Of a stretch of DNA of 64,000 bases, positions 54,945-64,000 are shown in pieces. The DNA is taken from contig NZ_MASI01000007.1 of the NCBI RefSeq assembly GCF_001708935.1, positions 1-64,000 of the forward strand. The letters run 5' to 3'. Source of the stretch: Methyloligella halotolerans (GTDB lineage: Bacteria > Pseudomonadota > Alphaproteobacteria > Rhizobiales > Methyloligellaceae). Under the pieces are notes generated by a model. That model saw only the letters and a list, made by a program, of their open reading frames with translations, had not been told where the DNA came from and did not search any database. Made by a program: the position numbers and the translations under genes. Positions within the stretch are counted from its first letter, which is position 1. Each line of letters starts with the position of its first letter.

Positions 54945-55022
54945 CGATCCGCTCCAATCCTCTGCAAAAGACTAGCTTATGCCAGATATGGGGTCGCAAA
55001 TGCGAGGAGAAACCCCGACCGA

Positions 55023-57044
55023 TTACGAGCGCTTACCGGCGCAAGCGATGACGGCGTAACGGCGGTGGGCCACCGCCCCAACGGTTGTGCCGTCGAGGGC
55101 GTAGGTGAACTTCGCTGCGGGCGCGTCCCAGTGGCGAAGGTGCCAGCGTGGATCCGAAAGGCCGGCCTTCTCGACCTTCTTTGCCGGCACGATGATCCAG
55201 CTCGGCGCATCCTCGGTCTCGCAAAGCCTCGTCAGCGCACTGACGGAGACCTCCCGCCAGGGCATGAAATCTTTGATGTCTGCATCTCCAGGCTCCAAGG
55301 GGACGCGAATCCTGGCATCAGCAAGACCTAGATCGATCAACAGCCGCACCCGGCGATCCCACTGCGTCGCAAGCGCGGGAGAAAACACGCCCCCGGCCCC
55401 CTGCATCGATGTCGCCCAATTCGGACGCTGAGCATGAGACCAAGTCTCGAATGGACCATCGAGCCAAAGAACCTCCCCCGGACGACTTGCAAGCATGGCC
55501 CGCAGTGCAGCGCTGCCATTTTGGGCCTCCATCTCGCGATGCCACTGCGGCCGCGCGTCCCAGAGGAGGATGCCCGCTGCGATCATCACCGCCGCAGCAA
55601 CGGCAAGCGGAATGGCCGACCGCTCCCGGCCTTGAACGACGACCCATGCCACGGCGAGTATGCAGAGCGGCAGGGTCAAGGCATGCGCGGCGTTCAGCAC
55701 GCTGAGTGGCGCCACGCCACCCTCGGGGACCTGCATGGCGTAATCGGCGGCCGCATAGGTTTTAAGAAGCCACATTGCGGCGCCGTACGTGCCGACGATC
55801 GCCCATGCCAAGATGCTAAAGCGCCGCGCGAGCGGCTCCTCGCGAGGCCACTTCGCGCGCACGAAGCCGAGGGCCAGAAGCGCCGCCAGGGGACCGAGCC
55901 ATCCTTCGCCAATGCTGAGCCAGGCGAACACAAGGAACGCCAGTGCTAGCCTGCCGGAATCGCCCTCCTGCCAAAGTCGGATGACCAGCAAGCCTAGCGC
56001 GGCGGCTGCCACCAGACCGAAAATCCAGCTCACGCGCCATAGCTGGAGTTGAAGAACCAGCAGCGAACCGAAGAGATCGCCGGCCAGGAGAGCGACAGCG
56101 AGCCCGGCCACGGCGACGGCGAGGACCGCGACGAGGAACGGACGGACCCTCTCGCGAAGACAGCTTATAGCGACCCCGATGGTGGCGCCCTGCACCAAAA
56201 GCGGCGCCCAAGCGATTGCCGGCCATTTGGAAGGAAAGAGATAGGGGGTCCGCGCCACAACGATTGCGTGATGTGCCGGGTCGAGCCTGACGAAGAGACG
56301 GTCTAGCAAAGGCAATTGCAGAAAGGCGCCGAGCAGCACTAAGCCGACACCGATCGCGACGACCGCACAGCTCGCGGAAATGGAAAGCGGTCGATACCTG
56401 GGATCGAATAGTAGGAGGGACCCCCATATGGCAAAGCCAGGCAAGGCCATGAGCGGGTGGAACATCGCGGCGATCAAAAGCGGTGCGAGCGCCCAGAAAA
56501 AGCGTTTCCGCAACACCAGACCGAACGACATCAGCATCATCGCTTCCGCGTAGACACGCGGAACCGCCATGCTTTCCCCGGCGTAAAATATGGGCCAGCC
56601 GCCATAGGCGCCGGGCAGAACAACCGCAAAGATGACCACGAGCCAGCGAAGCCGCCCGGGCGCAAAACCCGAGGCAAAGCCGATCAATCCGCCAAGCCAA
56701 ACCACAAGGCCGATCAAACTCGCTAGCTTGGCGCCAACGCCAACACCGAAGCTCTCGACCAACAGCCGCAGATAGGCGGGAAAAACGGTAAAACCGAACT
56801 GGCCGTCCTGGGCGAAGATGAAATCCCGGCCGACCCCGAGAGGGTCCATCTGTGCCAGAACGCTGCCGACGTAGAGACGCGCGTCGTAGCGTATGCCGGC
56901 ATAAGGATGGGTCAGCAGGACGACGCCCAAAGCTACAATGCCGAGAAGGCCGGCCGTCAGCCAAACGGGAATGGATCCCTGACAGACCGTCCTGCGTCCT
57001 TCACTGCAAGGACGAACCCAGCCGCTCTCGTGGCTCACGCTCAT
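55023..57044 (-). CDS. Large polytopic membrane protein, GT-C-like candidate
   Basis: A 673-residue protein that I do not recognise as a named family. About 12-13 hydrophobic helices fill residues 25-530, with a first loop containing acidic residues (IRYDARLYVGSVLAQMDPLG), then a soluble C-terminal domain of about 150 residues (WDARPQWHREMEAQNGSAAL ... SWIIVPAKKVEKAGL). This layout, many helices, an acidic residue early in the first loop and a soluble C-terminal domain, is what integral GT-C glycosyltransferases using polyprenyl-linked sugars look like. Its gene overlaps gtrA (ATGA), a flippase gene, which supports that. No enzymatic motif was proven. Confidence 0.75.
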   Translation of the reverse strand: MSVSHESGWVRPCSEGRRTVCQGSIPVWLTAGLLGIVALGVVLLTHPYAGIRYDARLYVGSVLAQMDPLGVGRDFIFAQDGQFGFTVFPAYLRLLVESFGVGVGAKLASLIGLVVWLGGLIGFASGFAPGRLRWLVVIFAVVLPGAYGGWPIFYAGESMAVPRVYAEAMMLMSFGLVLRKRFFWALAPLLIAAMFHPLMALPGFAIWGSLLLFDPRYRPLSISASCAVVAIGVGLVLLGAFLQLPLLDRLFVRLDPAHHAIVVARTPYLFPSKWPAIAWAPLLVQGATIGVAISCLRERVRPFLVAVLAVAVAGLAVALLAGDLFGSLLVLQLQLWRVSWIFGLVAAAALGLLVIRLWQEGDSGRLALAFLVFAWLSIGEGWLGPLAALLALGFVRAKWPREEPLARRFSILAWAIVGTYGAAMWLLKTYAAADYAMQVPEGGVAPLSVLNAAHALTLPLCILAVAWVVVQGRERSAIPLAVAAAVMIAAGILLWDARPQWHREMEAQNGSAALRAMLASRPGEVLWLDGPFETWSHAQRPNWATSMQGAGGVFSPALATQWDRRVRLLIDLGLADARIRVPLEPGDADIKDFMPWREVSVSALTRLCETEDAPSWIIVPAKKVEKAGLSDPRWHLRHWDAPAAKFTYALDGTTVGAVAHRRYAVIACAGKRS

Positions 57045-57492
57045 GGGGACTGGGGTTCGCCGGGCACGGTGAAGAGCAGCTGTCGGCGGGCAAAATAGTT
57101 GAACAGAAAAACGAATCCTGCAGTCGGAAGCTTGGCGAGTTGATAGTTCAACGGCGTGAACGCGGTGAAGCCCCAGAGCAGCATCCCGTTCAGGAGAAGG
57201 CCGATGAACCCGATTGCGACGAAGCCCGCGAGTTCGAGCGAGGGACTCGTGAGCCGGCGCTTATCGAAGATCAGGGTGACGCTGGCGACATAGATGAGCA
57301 GCATTCCCGCAAGGAAGCTGACCGAAGCGGAAACGAGGTAATGCCAACCCCAGACTTCGGTGAAGAAGATCATGAGCCCGTAATCGAGCGCCAAGCTGCG
57401 GCGCTGCTCACCCCATAGAGGACGAACTGACGAAGCTGGACGAGCCGCGCGTCGTGATACCAGGGCGTGGATGTTGCGGCGACGATGGTCAT
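57041..57492 (-). CDS. GtrA-family polyprenyl-sugar flippase, apparent frameshift
   Basis: A small four-helix membrane protein of the GtrA/DPMS-like family that flips polyprenyl-phosphate sugars. The frame from TTG 57394 gives only three helices (YGLMIFFTEVWGWHY ... NYFARRQLLFTVP). The missing N-terminus is in the other frame from ATG 57492: MTIVAATSTPWYHDARLVQL, then RQFVLYGVSSAA, which matches the family's first helix. Adding one base near 57391-57402 joins them into about 150 residues. The stop overlaps the start of the next gene (TGA/ATG at 57041-57044), and it follows the flavoprotein gene by 23 nt. Confidence 0.8.
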
Positions 57493-57515
57493 GTCAGGAG
57501 GTCTCCGCTCGAACC

Positions 57516-59012
57516 TCACGCAACGCGCCGCGGGACCAGCCGTTCGCTGGAGAGCGCCTCTTCCACGCCCGAGAGACCGGCCTCGCCGTATTCCGCGTCC
57601 TCATTGACTTGCCAGACATCATAACGGCGTTCGCCCGCTTCGATGTTCAGGGCGGTCAGCAGCCCGGTCATCATGGCGTGATCCTGATTATTGTATTTGT
57701 GCATGCCGTTGCGGCCGACGAGATGAAGCGTCGGAAAGTTCATCTCCAACTCGCGCCGCACGGTCGCGACATTGCTCGCATAGCTCTCGTCGTAGATGGG
57801 ATAGGCTTTTGCTTGGCGCACCACGCAGGCATCAGCCACATCCTCCGCCCGCATCAGTCCGATCTGATCGATCTCCCGCTTTGCGAGCGCGATCAATTCG
57901 TCGTCGGGGGAATCCCAGAGTCCATCTCCTTCGAAACAGAAATACTCCAAGCCGAGACTGCTGGAGGCTTCGTCGGGGATGAGATCGGGCGACCACGAGC
58001 GGAAGTTCTGCACCCGTCCCACCCGGACGGATGGATCATGGATATAGACCCAGTTGTCGTCGAGCTCGACGCTCGAGCGCCCCATGAGGACGACCGTCAG
58101 GAAGTCCCGGTAACGCAGGGCTCTGGCATGAAAGACGCTGAGCGGAGTCGGCTTGATCGAGGCCACAAGGTCGCGGACCGGAGCCGACGACACCACGTTC
58201 TTGGCCGTGAAGGTTTCCCGCACGCCGCTGCCGCTCACCACCCGCGCGGTCCATTCGCGTGTCTCAGCTTGCCATTCGAGCTTCTCGACCTTCCGGTCCA
58301 GCAACACCTCTCCGCCATGCTCCAGGATCTTCTCCTGGGCCGCTTCCCACATCATTCCCGGTCCAAGGCGCGGATAGCGGAAGGAGGATATCAGGGTCTT
58401 GGCGCCCCCCTCCTTGCGCCCCGAAAGCCCTAAGGAGCGGCGCATCCCGTCGATCACGGCCGAGGCGAGGTCGAGCCCCTTGATCCGCTGCGCCGCCCAA
58501 TCGGCGGAGATCTCGTCACACGACATCCCCCATACCTTCTCGGTGTAAGTCTTGAAGAAGATGGAGAAAAGCCGCTCGCCGAATTGGTTACGCACCCAAT
58601 CGTGGAAGCTCCGAGGCTCTTTGATCGGGAACGCACGCGCCTTGAGATAGGACATCATGCAGCGGAAGCTTTCCGCTGGCCCCAGCTTCGCAAAGGCCTC
58701 GAACGCCTTCAGCGGATACGCGAAGAAATTGCCGCGATAATAGATGCGCGAAAGTCGAGGCCTTTCGATGAAGTCGTCGGGCAGAATCTCGTTCCAGAGA
58801 TCTACGATCTCTTTGGATTTTGAGAAGAATCGGTGGCCGCCGATATCGAACAGGAAGCCTTTGTGATTCACCGTCCGGCTGATACCGCCGACATAATCAG
58901 GATCCTGTTCCAGCACGAGCACGTCGTGCCCGTCCTTCGCAAGCTTGTACGCGGTTGTCAGCCCCGCCGGCCCCGCCCCCACAACCAACGTGTCGATAGT
59001 CTTGCCCACCAC
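57516..59012 (-). CDS. FAD/NAD(P)-dependent amine-oxidase-like flavoprotein
   Basis: A 498-residue flavoprotein with the Rossmann start TLVVGAGPAGLTTAYKLAKDG, FAD motif 2 (GISRTVNHKGFLFDIGGHRF) and the C-terminal FAD contact (HALMTGLLTALNIEAGE-like: NQDHAMMTGLLTALNIEAGE). It resembles the UDP-galactopyranose mutase/protoporphyrinogen oxidase branch that is often found with GtrA and glycosyltransferases in polysaccharide loci. It likely acts on a sugar nucleotide or lipid-linked sugar, but substrate is unknown. Start GTG 59012, or GTG 59009, with GGGGA upstream. Operon with gtrA and the polytopic gene. Confidence 0.85.
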   Translation of the reverse strand: MVGKTIDTLVVGAGPAGLTTAYKLAKDGHDVLVLEQDPDYVGGISRTVNHKGFLFDIGGHRFFSKSKEIVDLWNEILPDDFIERPRLSRIYYRGNFFAYPLKAFEAFAKLGPAESFRCMMSYLKARAFPIKEPRSFHDWVRNQFGERLFSIFFKTYTEKVWGMSCDEISADWAAQRIKGLDLASAVIDGMRRSLGLSGRKEGGAKTLISSFRYPRLGPGMMWEAAQEKILEHGGEVLLDRKVEKLEWQAETREWTARVVSGSGVRETFTAKNVVSSAPVRDLVASIKPTPLSVFHARALRYRDFLTVVLMGRSSVELDDNWVYIHDPSVRVGRVQNFRSWSPDLIPDEASSSLGLEYFCFEGDGLWDSPDDELIALAKREIDQIGLMRAEDVADACVVRQAKAYPIYDESYASNVATVRRELEMNFPTLHLVGRNGMHKYNNQDHAMMTGLLTALNIEAGERRYDVWQVNEDAEYGEAGLSGVEEALSSERLVPRRVA

Positions 59013-59105
59013 GCGTCCCCAAACTCGTTCTAGTTGGGGGAACCATAGACTTCGCGCAGTAAAGAAAACTTGAAATGAACAGCTTCAACACTCTCGAATG
59101 GGCGT

Positions 59106-59149
59106 GAATCCTGCCGTTTTTTCTAACGAATCCTGCCGTTTTTTCTAAC
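59106..59149 (+). repeat. Perfect 22-bp tandem duplication over the uspA stop
   Basis: GAATCCTGCCGTTTTTTCTAAC occurs at 59106-59127 and again at 59128-59149. The right copy holds the uspA stop codon (TAG on the minus strand, 59145-59147). The left copy repeats it in the 3' untranslated region. Because the copies are identical, the duplication is recent, or an assembly artefact. Confidence 0.85.
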
Positions 59150-59999
59150 GAAGCAGAAGAACCGGGGCGCGAACGGTGCGGATCATCGTCGTGGTCGTAC
59201 TGCCGACGATGAATGCCCGGAATGGCGAATGGCCGTAAGCCCCCATGACAAGCATGGGATCCTCGACGGTCGCCAGATATTCGGCGATCACGGTGTCGGC
59301 CGGTCCATCGGCGAGATGGGTCACGGTGGTCGGCTGCCGCCCAGAGAGCGTCACTGCAGCCTCCTCGAGGAAGCCGAAGCTTTTCTGCGTATTGGGGCCG
59401 GCGACCACGATGTACGCCCCCAGCCCCTCGAACAGGCGGGAGCCGGCGACATAGTGCAGGGCGCGCCGCGCCGCGGGACTGCCGTCATAGGCGAGCACGA
59501 CAGACTTGGGCGTCTGCACGTGCCGCGAGGCGATCAGCACGGGCTTGTTGCTGCCGCGGACCACCCGTTCCAGATTTGACCCGATATGCTCCGAGGCGAA
59601 CGCGCTCGATGCGCCCCGCTTGCCGATCACCACAAGATCGGCCGTCGCCTCCTGCTCTACGATCGTGTCGATGATTCCGCCATGGCGATGGACCTGGTGG
59701 ATTTCGGTCACGCCTGCCTCGCGCAAGCTCTCTTCGGCCGCGCTGAGCAGTGCCCGCCCCCGTTCGATGGCAATCTTGCCGGCGGCCTCGTCAATCCGCG
59801 TCAGTTCCTCCAGGAGCTCGCTCTTCACGCCGAGGCCGATGGCGCCGCTGAGATCGTTGCGGGCGGCCGCCGAGTCCTTCCGCTGGATGACATGGAGAAT
59901 CTCCACCGACCCATCGAGCCGCTTGGCGGCCCAGGCAGTGAGAGCGCAAACGCTGTTCGCATAGGTCGAAGCGTCGATGCAGGCCAGAAGTCGCGTCAT
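59145..59999 (-). CDS. Tandem-domain universal stress protein
   Basis: A 284-residue protein with two UspA domains. The first starts LLACIDASTYANSVCALTAW, with the nucleotide-binding segment in VIGKRGASSAFASEHIGSNL. The second starts SVVLAYDGSPAARRALHYVA, with VMGAYGHSPFRAFIVGSTTT. Both have ATP-binding-type G-x2-G-x9-G patterns. ATG 59999 is preceded by GGGGGAGGA. It lies 22 nt behind sulP on the same strand; sulP-usp pairs are common and the Usp may sense the state of anion or bicarbonate uptake. Confidence 0.92.
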   Translation of the reverse strand: MTRLLACIDASTYANSVCALTAWAAKRLDGSVEILHVIQRKDSAAARNDLSGAIGLGVKSELLEELTRIDEAAGKIAIERGRALLSAAEESLREAGVTEIHQVHRHGGIIDTIVEQEATADLVVIGKRGASSAFASEHIGSNLERVVRGSNKPVLIASRHVQTPKSVVLAYDGSPAARRALHYVAGSRLFEGLGAYIVVAGPNTQKSFGFLEEAAVTLSGRQPTTVTHLADGPADTVIAEYLATVEDPMLVMGAYGHSPFRAFIVGSTTTTMIRTVRAPVLLLR

Positions 60000-60021
60000 G
60001 TCGTTTCCTCCCCCTCAGCCC

Positions 60022-61509
60022 CTAGTGCCCGGTAGCCGGCTGGTTGGCCGCCCCGGGCTTATCATGGGTCGCGTAGCGGCCCACCAGGGTGGCGCTCGCT
60101 TGGTTCAGGCCCGTCACTTCGACGCTTGCTCCCTCGCGGCGGAATTTCAGCACCGCCTCGTCCAATGTGCCGACCGCAGAGATATCCCAGAAATGCGCCT
60201 GGGACACGTCGATCACGACCTTGTCGAGCACCTCCTTGAAATCGAAGGAATCGACGAAGCGCTCCGTCGAGGCGAAGAACACCTGCCCGATGATCCGATA
60301 GGTGCGGCAGGTCTCGTCCTTCGAGAGCTCCGACGTGACGGTGAACATCCCACGGACCTTGCCGGCGAAGAAGAGACCGGAAAGCAGCACGCCCACCACG
60401 ACGCCTTGCGCCAGATCATGGGTCCAGACCACCACCACGACAGTGGCCATCATCACGACGGAGGATTGCCAGGGATGGATGCGCAGATCCCTGACGGATC
60501 GCCAGCTGAAGGTGCCGATCGACACCATGATCATCACCGCCACCAGCGACGGCATGGGGATTTGGCTAACGATGGGCCCCAGCACCACGATGAGAAAGAG
60601 AAGGAAGGCGCCCGCCACGAGCGTCGAAAGCCGGCCCCGACCGCCCGACTTAATGTTGATGACCGACTGGCCGATCATGGCGCAGCCGCCCATGCCCCCG
60701 AAGAAGCCGGTGACGAAGTTCGCGATCCCCTGCCCTTTGCATTCCTGACGCTTATCGCTTGGCGTGTCGGTAAGATCGTCCACGATCTGGGCCGTCATCA
60801 TGGACTCCAGCAACCCGACCGCCGCCATGGTGAGTGAGAACGGGAAGATGATGCGCAACGTCTCGAGAGTGAGCGGGACGGCAGGAAGCGCGAAATACGG
60901 GAGCGCCGACGGGAGCTGCCCCATATCGCCGACCGTATTCACATCCAGCCCCCCATAGATCGAGACCACCGTGAGCACGATGATGGCAACCAGCGGCGAC
61001 GGCACGATCTTCGTCACATACGGAAACAGGTAGATGATCGCGAGCCCGGCCGCGACCATGGCGTAGGTGATCCATGTCACCCCCGTCAGCTGCGGTACCT
61101 GGGCGATGAAGATCAGGATCGCCAAGGCGTTGACGAACCCGGTCACCACCGAGCGCGACACGTATTGCATCAGGAGATCGAGACGCAGGAAGCCCGCGAT
61201 CACCTGGAGCACGCCCATCAGGATCGTCGCGGCGAAGAGATATTCCACGCCGTGGTTCTGAATCAGCGGCGTGACGAGAACGGCGACCGCGGCCGTCGCG
61301 GCCGAGATCATTCCGGGCCGTCCGCCGACGAAGGCTGCGATCACGGCGATCGAGAAAGAGGCGTAGAGGCCGATCTTGGGATCGACGCCGGCGATCACCG
61401 AAAACCCGATCGCTTCCGGGATCAGCGCAAGCGCGACGACGATACCGGCGAGGATATCGCCACGCGGATTGGAGAGCCACTCGCGGCGCAGCGAGGCTAG
61501 TGAGACCAT
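60022..61509 (-). CDS. SulP-family anion transporter with STAS domain
   Basis: A 495-residue SLC26/SulP carrier. It has the opening signature [20 protein letters not shown], about 12-14 helices, the family's [21 protein letters not shown] segment, and a C-terminal STAS domain (about residues 390-485, [20 protein letters not shown]). Substrates of the family are sulfate, bicarbonate and others; bicarbonate is common when the protein is coupled with a Usp or carbonic anhydrase. No carbonic anhydrase is adjacent. ATG 61509 chosen, with TTG 61518 possible. Confidence 0.92.
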   Translation of the reverse strand: MVSLASLRREWLSNPRGDILAGIVVALALIPEAIGFSVIAGVDPKIGLYASFSIAVIAAFVGGRPGMISAATAAVAVLVTPLIQNHGVEYLFAATILMGVLQVIAGFLRLDLLMQYVSRSVVTGFVNALAILIFIAQVPQLTGVTWITYAMVAAGLAIIYLFPYVTKIVPSPLVAIIVLTVVSIYGGLDVNTVGDMGQLPSALPYFALPAVPLTLETLRIIFPFSLTMAAVGLLESMMTAQIVDDLTDTPSDKRQECKGQGIANFVTGFFGGMGGCAMIGQSVINIKSGGRGRLSTLVAGAFLLFLIVVLGPIVSQIPMPSLVAVMIMVSIGTFSWRSVRDLRIHPWQSSVVMMATVVVVVWTHDLAQGVVVGVLLSGLFFAGKVRGMFTVTSELSKDETCRTYRIIGQVFFASTERFVDSFDFKEVLDKVVIDVSQAHFWDISAVGTLDEAVLKFRREGASVEVTGLNQASATLVGRYATHDKPGAANQPATGH

Positions 61510-61690
61510 GAATTGCAAACCTGGAAGGCGAGCATCGGCGGCGAAAGAAACGCCGCGCGGCCCCGCCCCTTACGGCGCAGAACCATTGCTCTTGAGTAAT
61601 CCGGGGGATAGGCGCCCGGCCAAGCCACCCGGCGAGCCGGGTCCGTTCGAAGCAGCTCCCTAACGGGATTCGGGTCGCGGCTGGATGTGC

Positions 61691-61722
61691 CATGGCGTCG
61701 CGTCGAAAGACGCGGCGCCATG
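61691..61722. terminator. 14-bp hairpin with GAAA tetraloop after the molybdoenzyme gene
   Basis: Arms CATGGCGTCGCGTC and GACGCGGCGCCATG pair over 14 bp (one T-G wobble) with loop GAAA, 24 nt beyond the minus-strand stop at 61746. The loop is GNRA only on the + strand; the minus strand reads TTTC. No T-run follows. Either a terminator of low strength or an RNA-stabilising stem. Confidence 0.5.
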
Positions 61723-61745
61723 CAGGAGCGGTCGCCGACCGATGC

Positions 61746-64000
61746 CTATTCGGCCGGCACGAGCTCGGGCCCCGCACCTTCGGAAACCGTGTTCGCCGGC
61801 GTTGCCTGTGTCAGGGCGACCACCTTCACCGGAACGGATTTCGACGCCGGCGTGTTGCTGCGCTCGTCGCGATGCGACAGGGCGAGCAGCGGATTGGTCT
61901 CGGGGTAATACGCCCCGCAGCATCCTTGCGGCAGGTCGTATCGCACGACCTTGAAGCCGCTCACCCGCCGCTCGATCCCATCGTCGGCCGCCGCCTCGAA
62001 CGCGATCATGTCGCCTTCAGAAAGCCCGCGCTCCTCCATGTCCCGCTCGTTCATGAACACCACCATGCGATCGTCCTTGATGCCGCGGTAGCGGTCGTTC
62101 AGGGAATAGACCGTGGTGTTGAACTGATCGTGGCTGCGCAGCGTCATGAGCTGGAGGTGGCCGGAATCCGGCACCGCATCGTCGGAGTCCTTGATGTTCG
62201 GAGTGAACAGGAAATTGGCCTTGCCCGTAGGCGTATTCCAGACGCGCTCGGACGCGCCGTTGGGAAGCCGGAATCCGCCCGGCACCATCAGGCGCTCGTT
62301 GAAGTTCTCGAACAGGTCGGGGAAGACCTCCTCCATCTTGTCGCGGATACGGTCGTAATCGGCGACCAACCCATCCCAATCGATAGGGGCGCGGTCGGCC
62401 ACGGTCTCCTTCGCAAGCCCGGCGATGATCCAGGGCTCCGACCGAAGATGCTCGCTCGCCGGCTTCAACATGCCGGTGGAGCCGTGCACCATGGAGAAGC
62501 TGTCCTCGACCGTGATGGTCTGCTTGCCGCATTCCTGCTCGTCGAGCTCGGTCCGGCCGAGCGCCGGCAGGATGTAGGCGCGCTTGCCCGTCAGCAGATG
62601 GCTGCGGTTCAGCTTCGTGCCCACATGCATGGTTAGGCCGATATCCTTCACCTTGGCGGTGACCCGGTCGAGATCCGGAATGGCCCGGAAGAAATTGCCG
62701 CCCATGCCAAGGAAGACATCGACGTCGCCGCGCAGGATCGCCTCGCAGCACTCGGCCGTGTCGTGTCCCCACTCCCGCGGATTTTCAAACCCGAACACCT
62801 CGTCCATCTTTTGCAGGAACGGCTCCTTCGGCTTCTGATAGATGCCCACCGTGCGGTCGCCCTGGACGTTGGAATGGCCGCGAATCGGACAGGCGCCCGC
62901 GCCGGGCTTACCCATATTCCCGCGCAGCAGAAGCATGTTGATGATCTGCTGCAGAGCATCGCCGCCCCTGCGGTGCTGGGTGATCCCCATGCCCCAGCAG
63001 CAGATGACGTTGTTGGCCTTCATATAGATCTCGCCCGCCTGCTCGATCTGCTCGCGGGTCAGCGCGGTGTAGAGCTCGATATCGGCCCAGGACAGATTGC
63101 GCACGTAATCCGCAAAAGCCTCAAAGCCGTGAGTGTGCTCGGCGATGAAGTCGACATCGAGAACGCGCTCGCGGCCGGCCGCCTTGGCCGCGTCATCGGC
63201 CTCGACCACCACCTTGCAGATGCCCTGCATGGCGAGGATGTCGCCGCCGGTACGCAGCTGGAAATAGTTGGAGCTGATCTGCTGAGCCTTGCCGGTCAGC
63301 ATCTCGCGCGGGCTCTGGGGGTCGGTGAAGCGGACGAGCCCCCGCTCCTTCAACGGATTGAAGCTGACGATCGGCACGCCCTTCATCGCCATCTCGTGGA
63401 GATAGGACAGCATACGCGGGCTGTTGGTGCCCGGGTTCTGACCAATGATGAAGAGAGCGTCGCAATGCTCCCAATCGTCGAGGGTCACCGTGCCCTTTCC
63501 GATGCCGATGCTCTCAGGAAGCGCCACGGTTGTCGTCTCGTGGCACATATTGGAGCAGTCGGGGAAATTGTTGGTGCCGATCAGGCGCCCGTAGAGCTGC
63601 CAGAGGAAAGCGGCCTCGTTCGAGGTGCGGCCTGACGTGTAGAGCTCGACCCGCTTGCGGTCCTGCTCGCGCACGAAGGTGCCGATTTCCGAAAGCGCCG
63701 TGTGCCAGTCGACCGCCTCGTATTTGTCCGTCTCGGCGTTGTAGCCCATGGGATGGGTCAAGCGGCCCTGATCCTCGAGCTCGAAGTCGCTCCAGGTCAG
63801 AAGCTCGGTGACAGTGTGCTCGGCGAAGAAATCGGGGCCGGTGCGCTTCTTGGTGGCCTCCCAGGCCACCGCCTTGGCGCCGTTCTCGCAATACTCGGCG
63901 AGCTTCGGCTTCTTGGGGTCGGGCCACGCGCAACTCGGACAGTCGAAGCCGCCCGGCTTATTCATGGAGAGCAGCAGCTTGTTGCCCTTCATCAGGATCT
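61746..64000 (-). CDS. FdhF/YdeP-type molybdopterin oxidoreductase, 5' end outside window
   Basis: At least 750 residues of a DMSO-reductase-superfamily enzyme of the FdhF/YdeP group. The frame stays open to the window edge, and the family normally has some 20-40 more residues before the start of FDCPSCAWPDP. Further landmarks are SGRTSNEAAFLWQLY, IIGQNPGTNSPRM, CPIRGHSNVQGDRT and FLGMGGNFFRAIPDLD. The CxxC here is not a four-Cys cluster, so no conventional 4Fe-4S. YdeP in E. coli is linked to acid resistance. The substrate is not known. The partner fdhD/moaA-like genes are not in the window. Confidence 0.93.
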   Translation of the reverse strand, partial: ILMKGNKLLLSMNKPGGFDCPSCAWPDPKKPKLAEYCENGAKAVAWEATKKRTGPDFFAEHTVTELLTWSDFELEDQGRLTHPMGYNAETDKYEAVDWHTALSEIGTFVREQDRKRVELYTSGRTSNEAAFLWQLYGRLIGTNNFPDCSNMCHETTTVALPESIGIGKGTVTLDDWEHCDALFIIGQNPGTNSPRMLSYLHEMAMKGVPIVSFNPLKERGLVRFTDPQSPREMLTGKAQQISSNYFQLRTGGDILAMQGICKVVVEADDAAKAAGRERVLDVDFIAEHTHGFEAFADYVRNLSWADIELYTALTREQIEQAGEIYMKANNVICCWGMGITQHRRGGDALQQIINMLLLRGNMGKPGAGACPIRGHSNVQGDRTVGIYQKPKEPFLQKMDEVFGFENPREWGHDTAECCEAILRGDVDVFLGMGGNFFRAIPDLDRVTAKVKDIGLTMHVGTKLNRSHLLTGKRAYILPALGRTELDEQECGKQTITVEDSFSMVHGSTGMLKPASEHLRSEPWIIAGLAKETVADRAPIDWDGLVADYDRIRDKMEEVFPDLFENFNERLMVPGGFRLPNGASERVWNTPTGKANFLFTPNIKDSDDAVPDSGHLQLMTLRSHDQFNTTVYSLNDRYRGIKDDRMVVFMNERDMEERGLSEGDMIAFEAAADDGIERRVSGFKVVRYDLPQGCCGAYYPETNPLLALSHRDERSNTPASKSVPVKVVALTQATPANTVSEGAGPELVPAE

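Noticed and set aside
1..64000. CRISPR array
   Set aside because: No spaced direct repeats were seen; the only tandem repeats are the 18-bp and 22-bp ones listed.

Overview
The window is GC-rich and gene-dense. It reads as a chromosome segment of an alphaproteobacterium, probably Hyphomicrobiales (Rhizobiales). The reasons are a housekeeping order typical of that group (aspS, rnd, cbpA/cbpM, ppx, ppk, hdaA, a CDP-alcohol phosphatidyltransferase, a DUF2066 protein, purM, purN, then ndk, holC, der, bamB, panB), an alphaproteobacterial-type curli module with a CsgH-like protein, two promoters resembling the alphaproteobacterial general-stress sigma factor (EcfG/RpoE2) consensus, and an AspRS of the non-discriminating type. 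These assignments come from reading the sequence; no database search was run.

Layout. 1-13.5 kb is accessory and envelope: a cytochrome P450, a GALAIG-repeat protein, a ZntB/CorA-like metal transporter, an MscS channel, an ExoD protein, a three-gene curli-like cluster, a membrane GGDEF protein and an RND efflux pump with its adaptor. 13.6-17.3 kb holds a large-subunit catalase and a second MscS channel, with a striking pair of 14-bp palindromes before an SGNH hydrolase. 18-25.5 kb is a minus-strand run of two exported sulfatases, an outer-membrane beta-barrel and an octaheme cytochrome c/HEAT/TPR protein. 25.7-31 kb has a small exported protein, tRNA-Leu(UAA), a four-fold-repeat membrane protein, a CDF-type transporter, a cupin, a ceramidase-like membrane protein and a DUF2254 protein. 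31-46.3 kb is largely housekeeping: translation, polyphosphate, replication control, phospholipid and purine synthesis. 46.5-55 kb has a second P450 placed between purN and ndk, then ndk, holC, der, bamB, a YfgM-like TPR protein and panB. 55-59 kb is a likely glycan or lipid-carrier operon (flavoprotein, GtrA flippase, large polytopic protein). 59-64 kb has uspA, sulP and an FdhF/YdeP-type molybdoenzyme cut by the window end.

A cross-cutting observation: at least six genes (katE, the CDF transporter, the cupin, the DUF2254 protein, der and gtrA) are each broken by what looks like one missing base in a G/C-rich context, and adding one base restores a full-length family protein every time. Because der is essential, recurrent sequencing or assembly deletions explain this better than real pseudogenes. 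A seventh is possible at the katE 5' end. Several products are therefore longer than a naive gene call would give.

No CRISPR array, rRNA, transposase or integrase was seen. The least explained pieces are the octaheme/beta-barrel pair next to the sulfatases, the twin palindromic operators at 17.2 kb, the four-fold-repeat membrane protein beside the CDF transporter, and the curli-like cluster without secretion genes in view.
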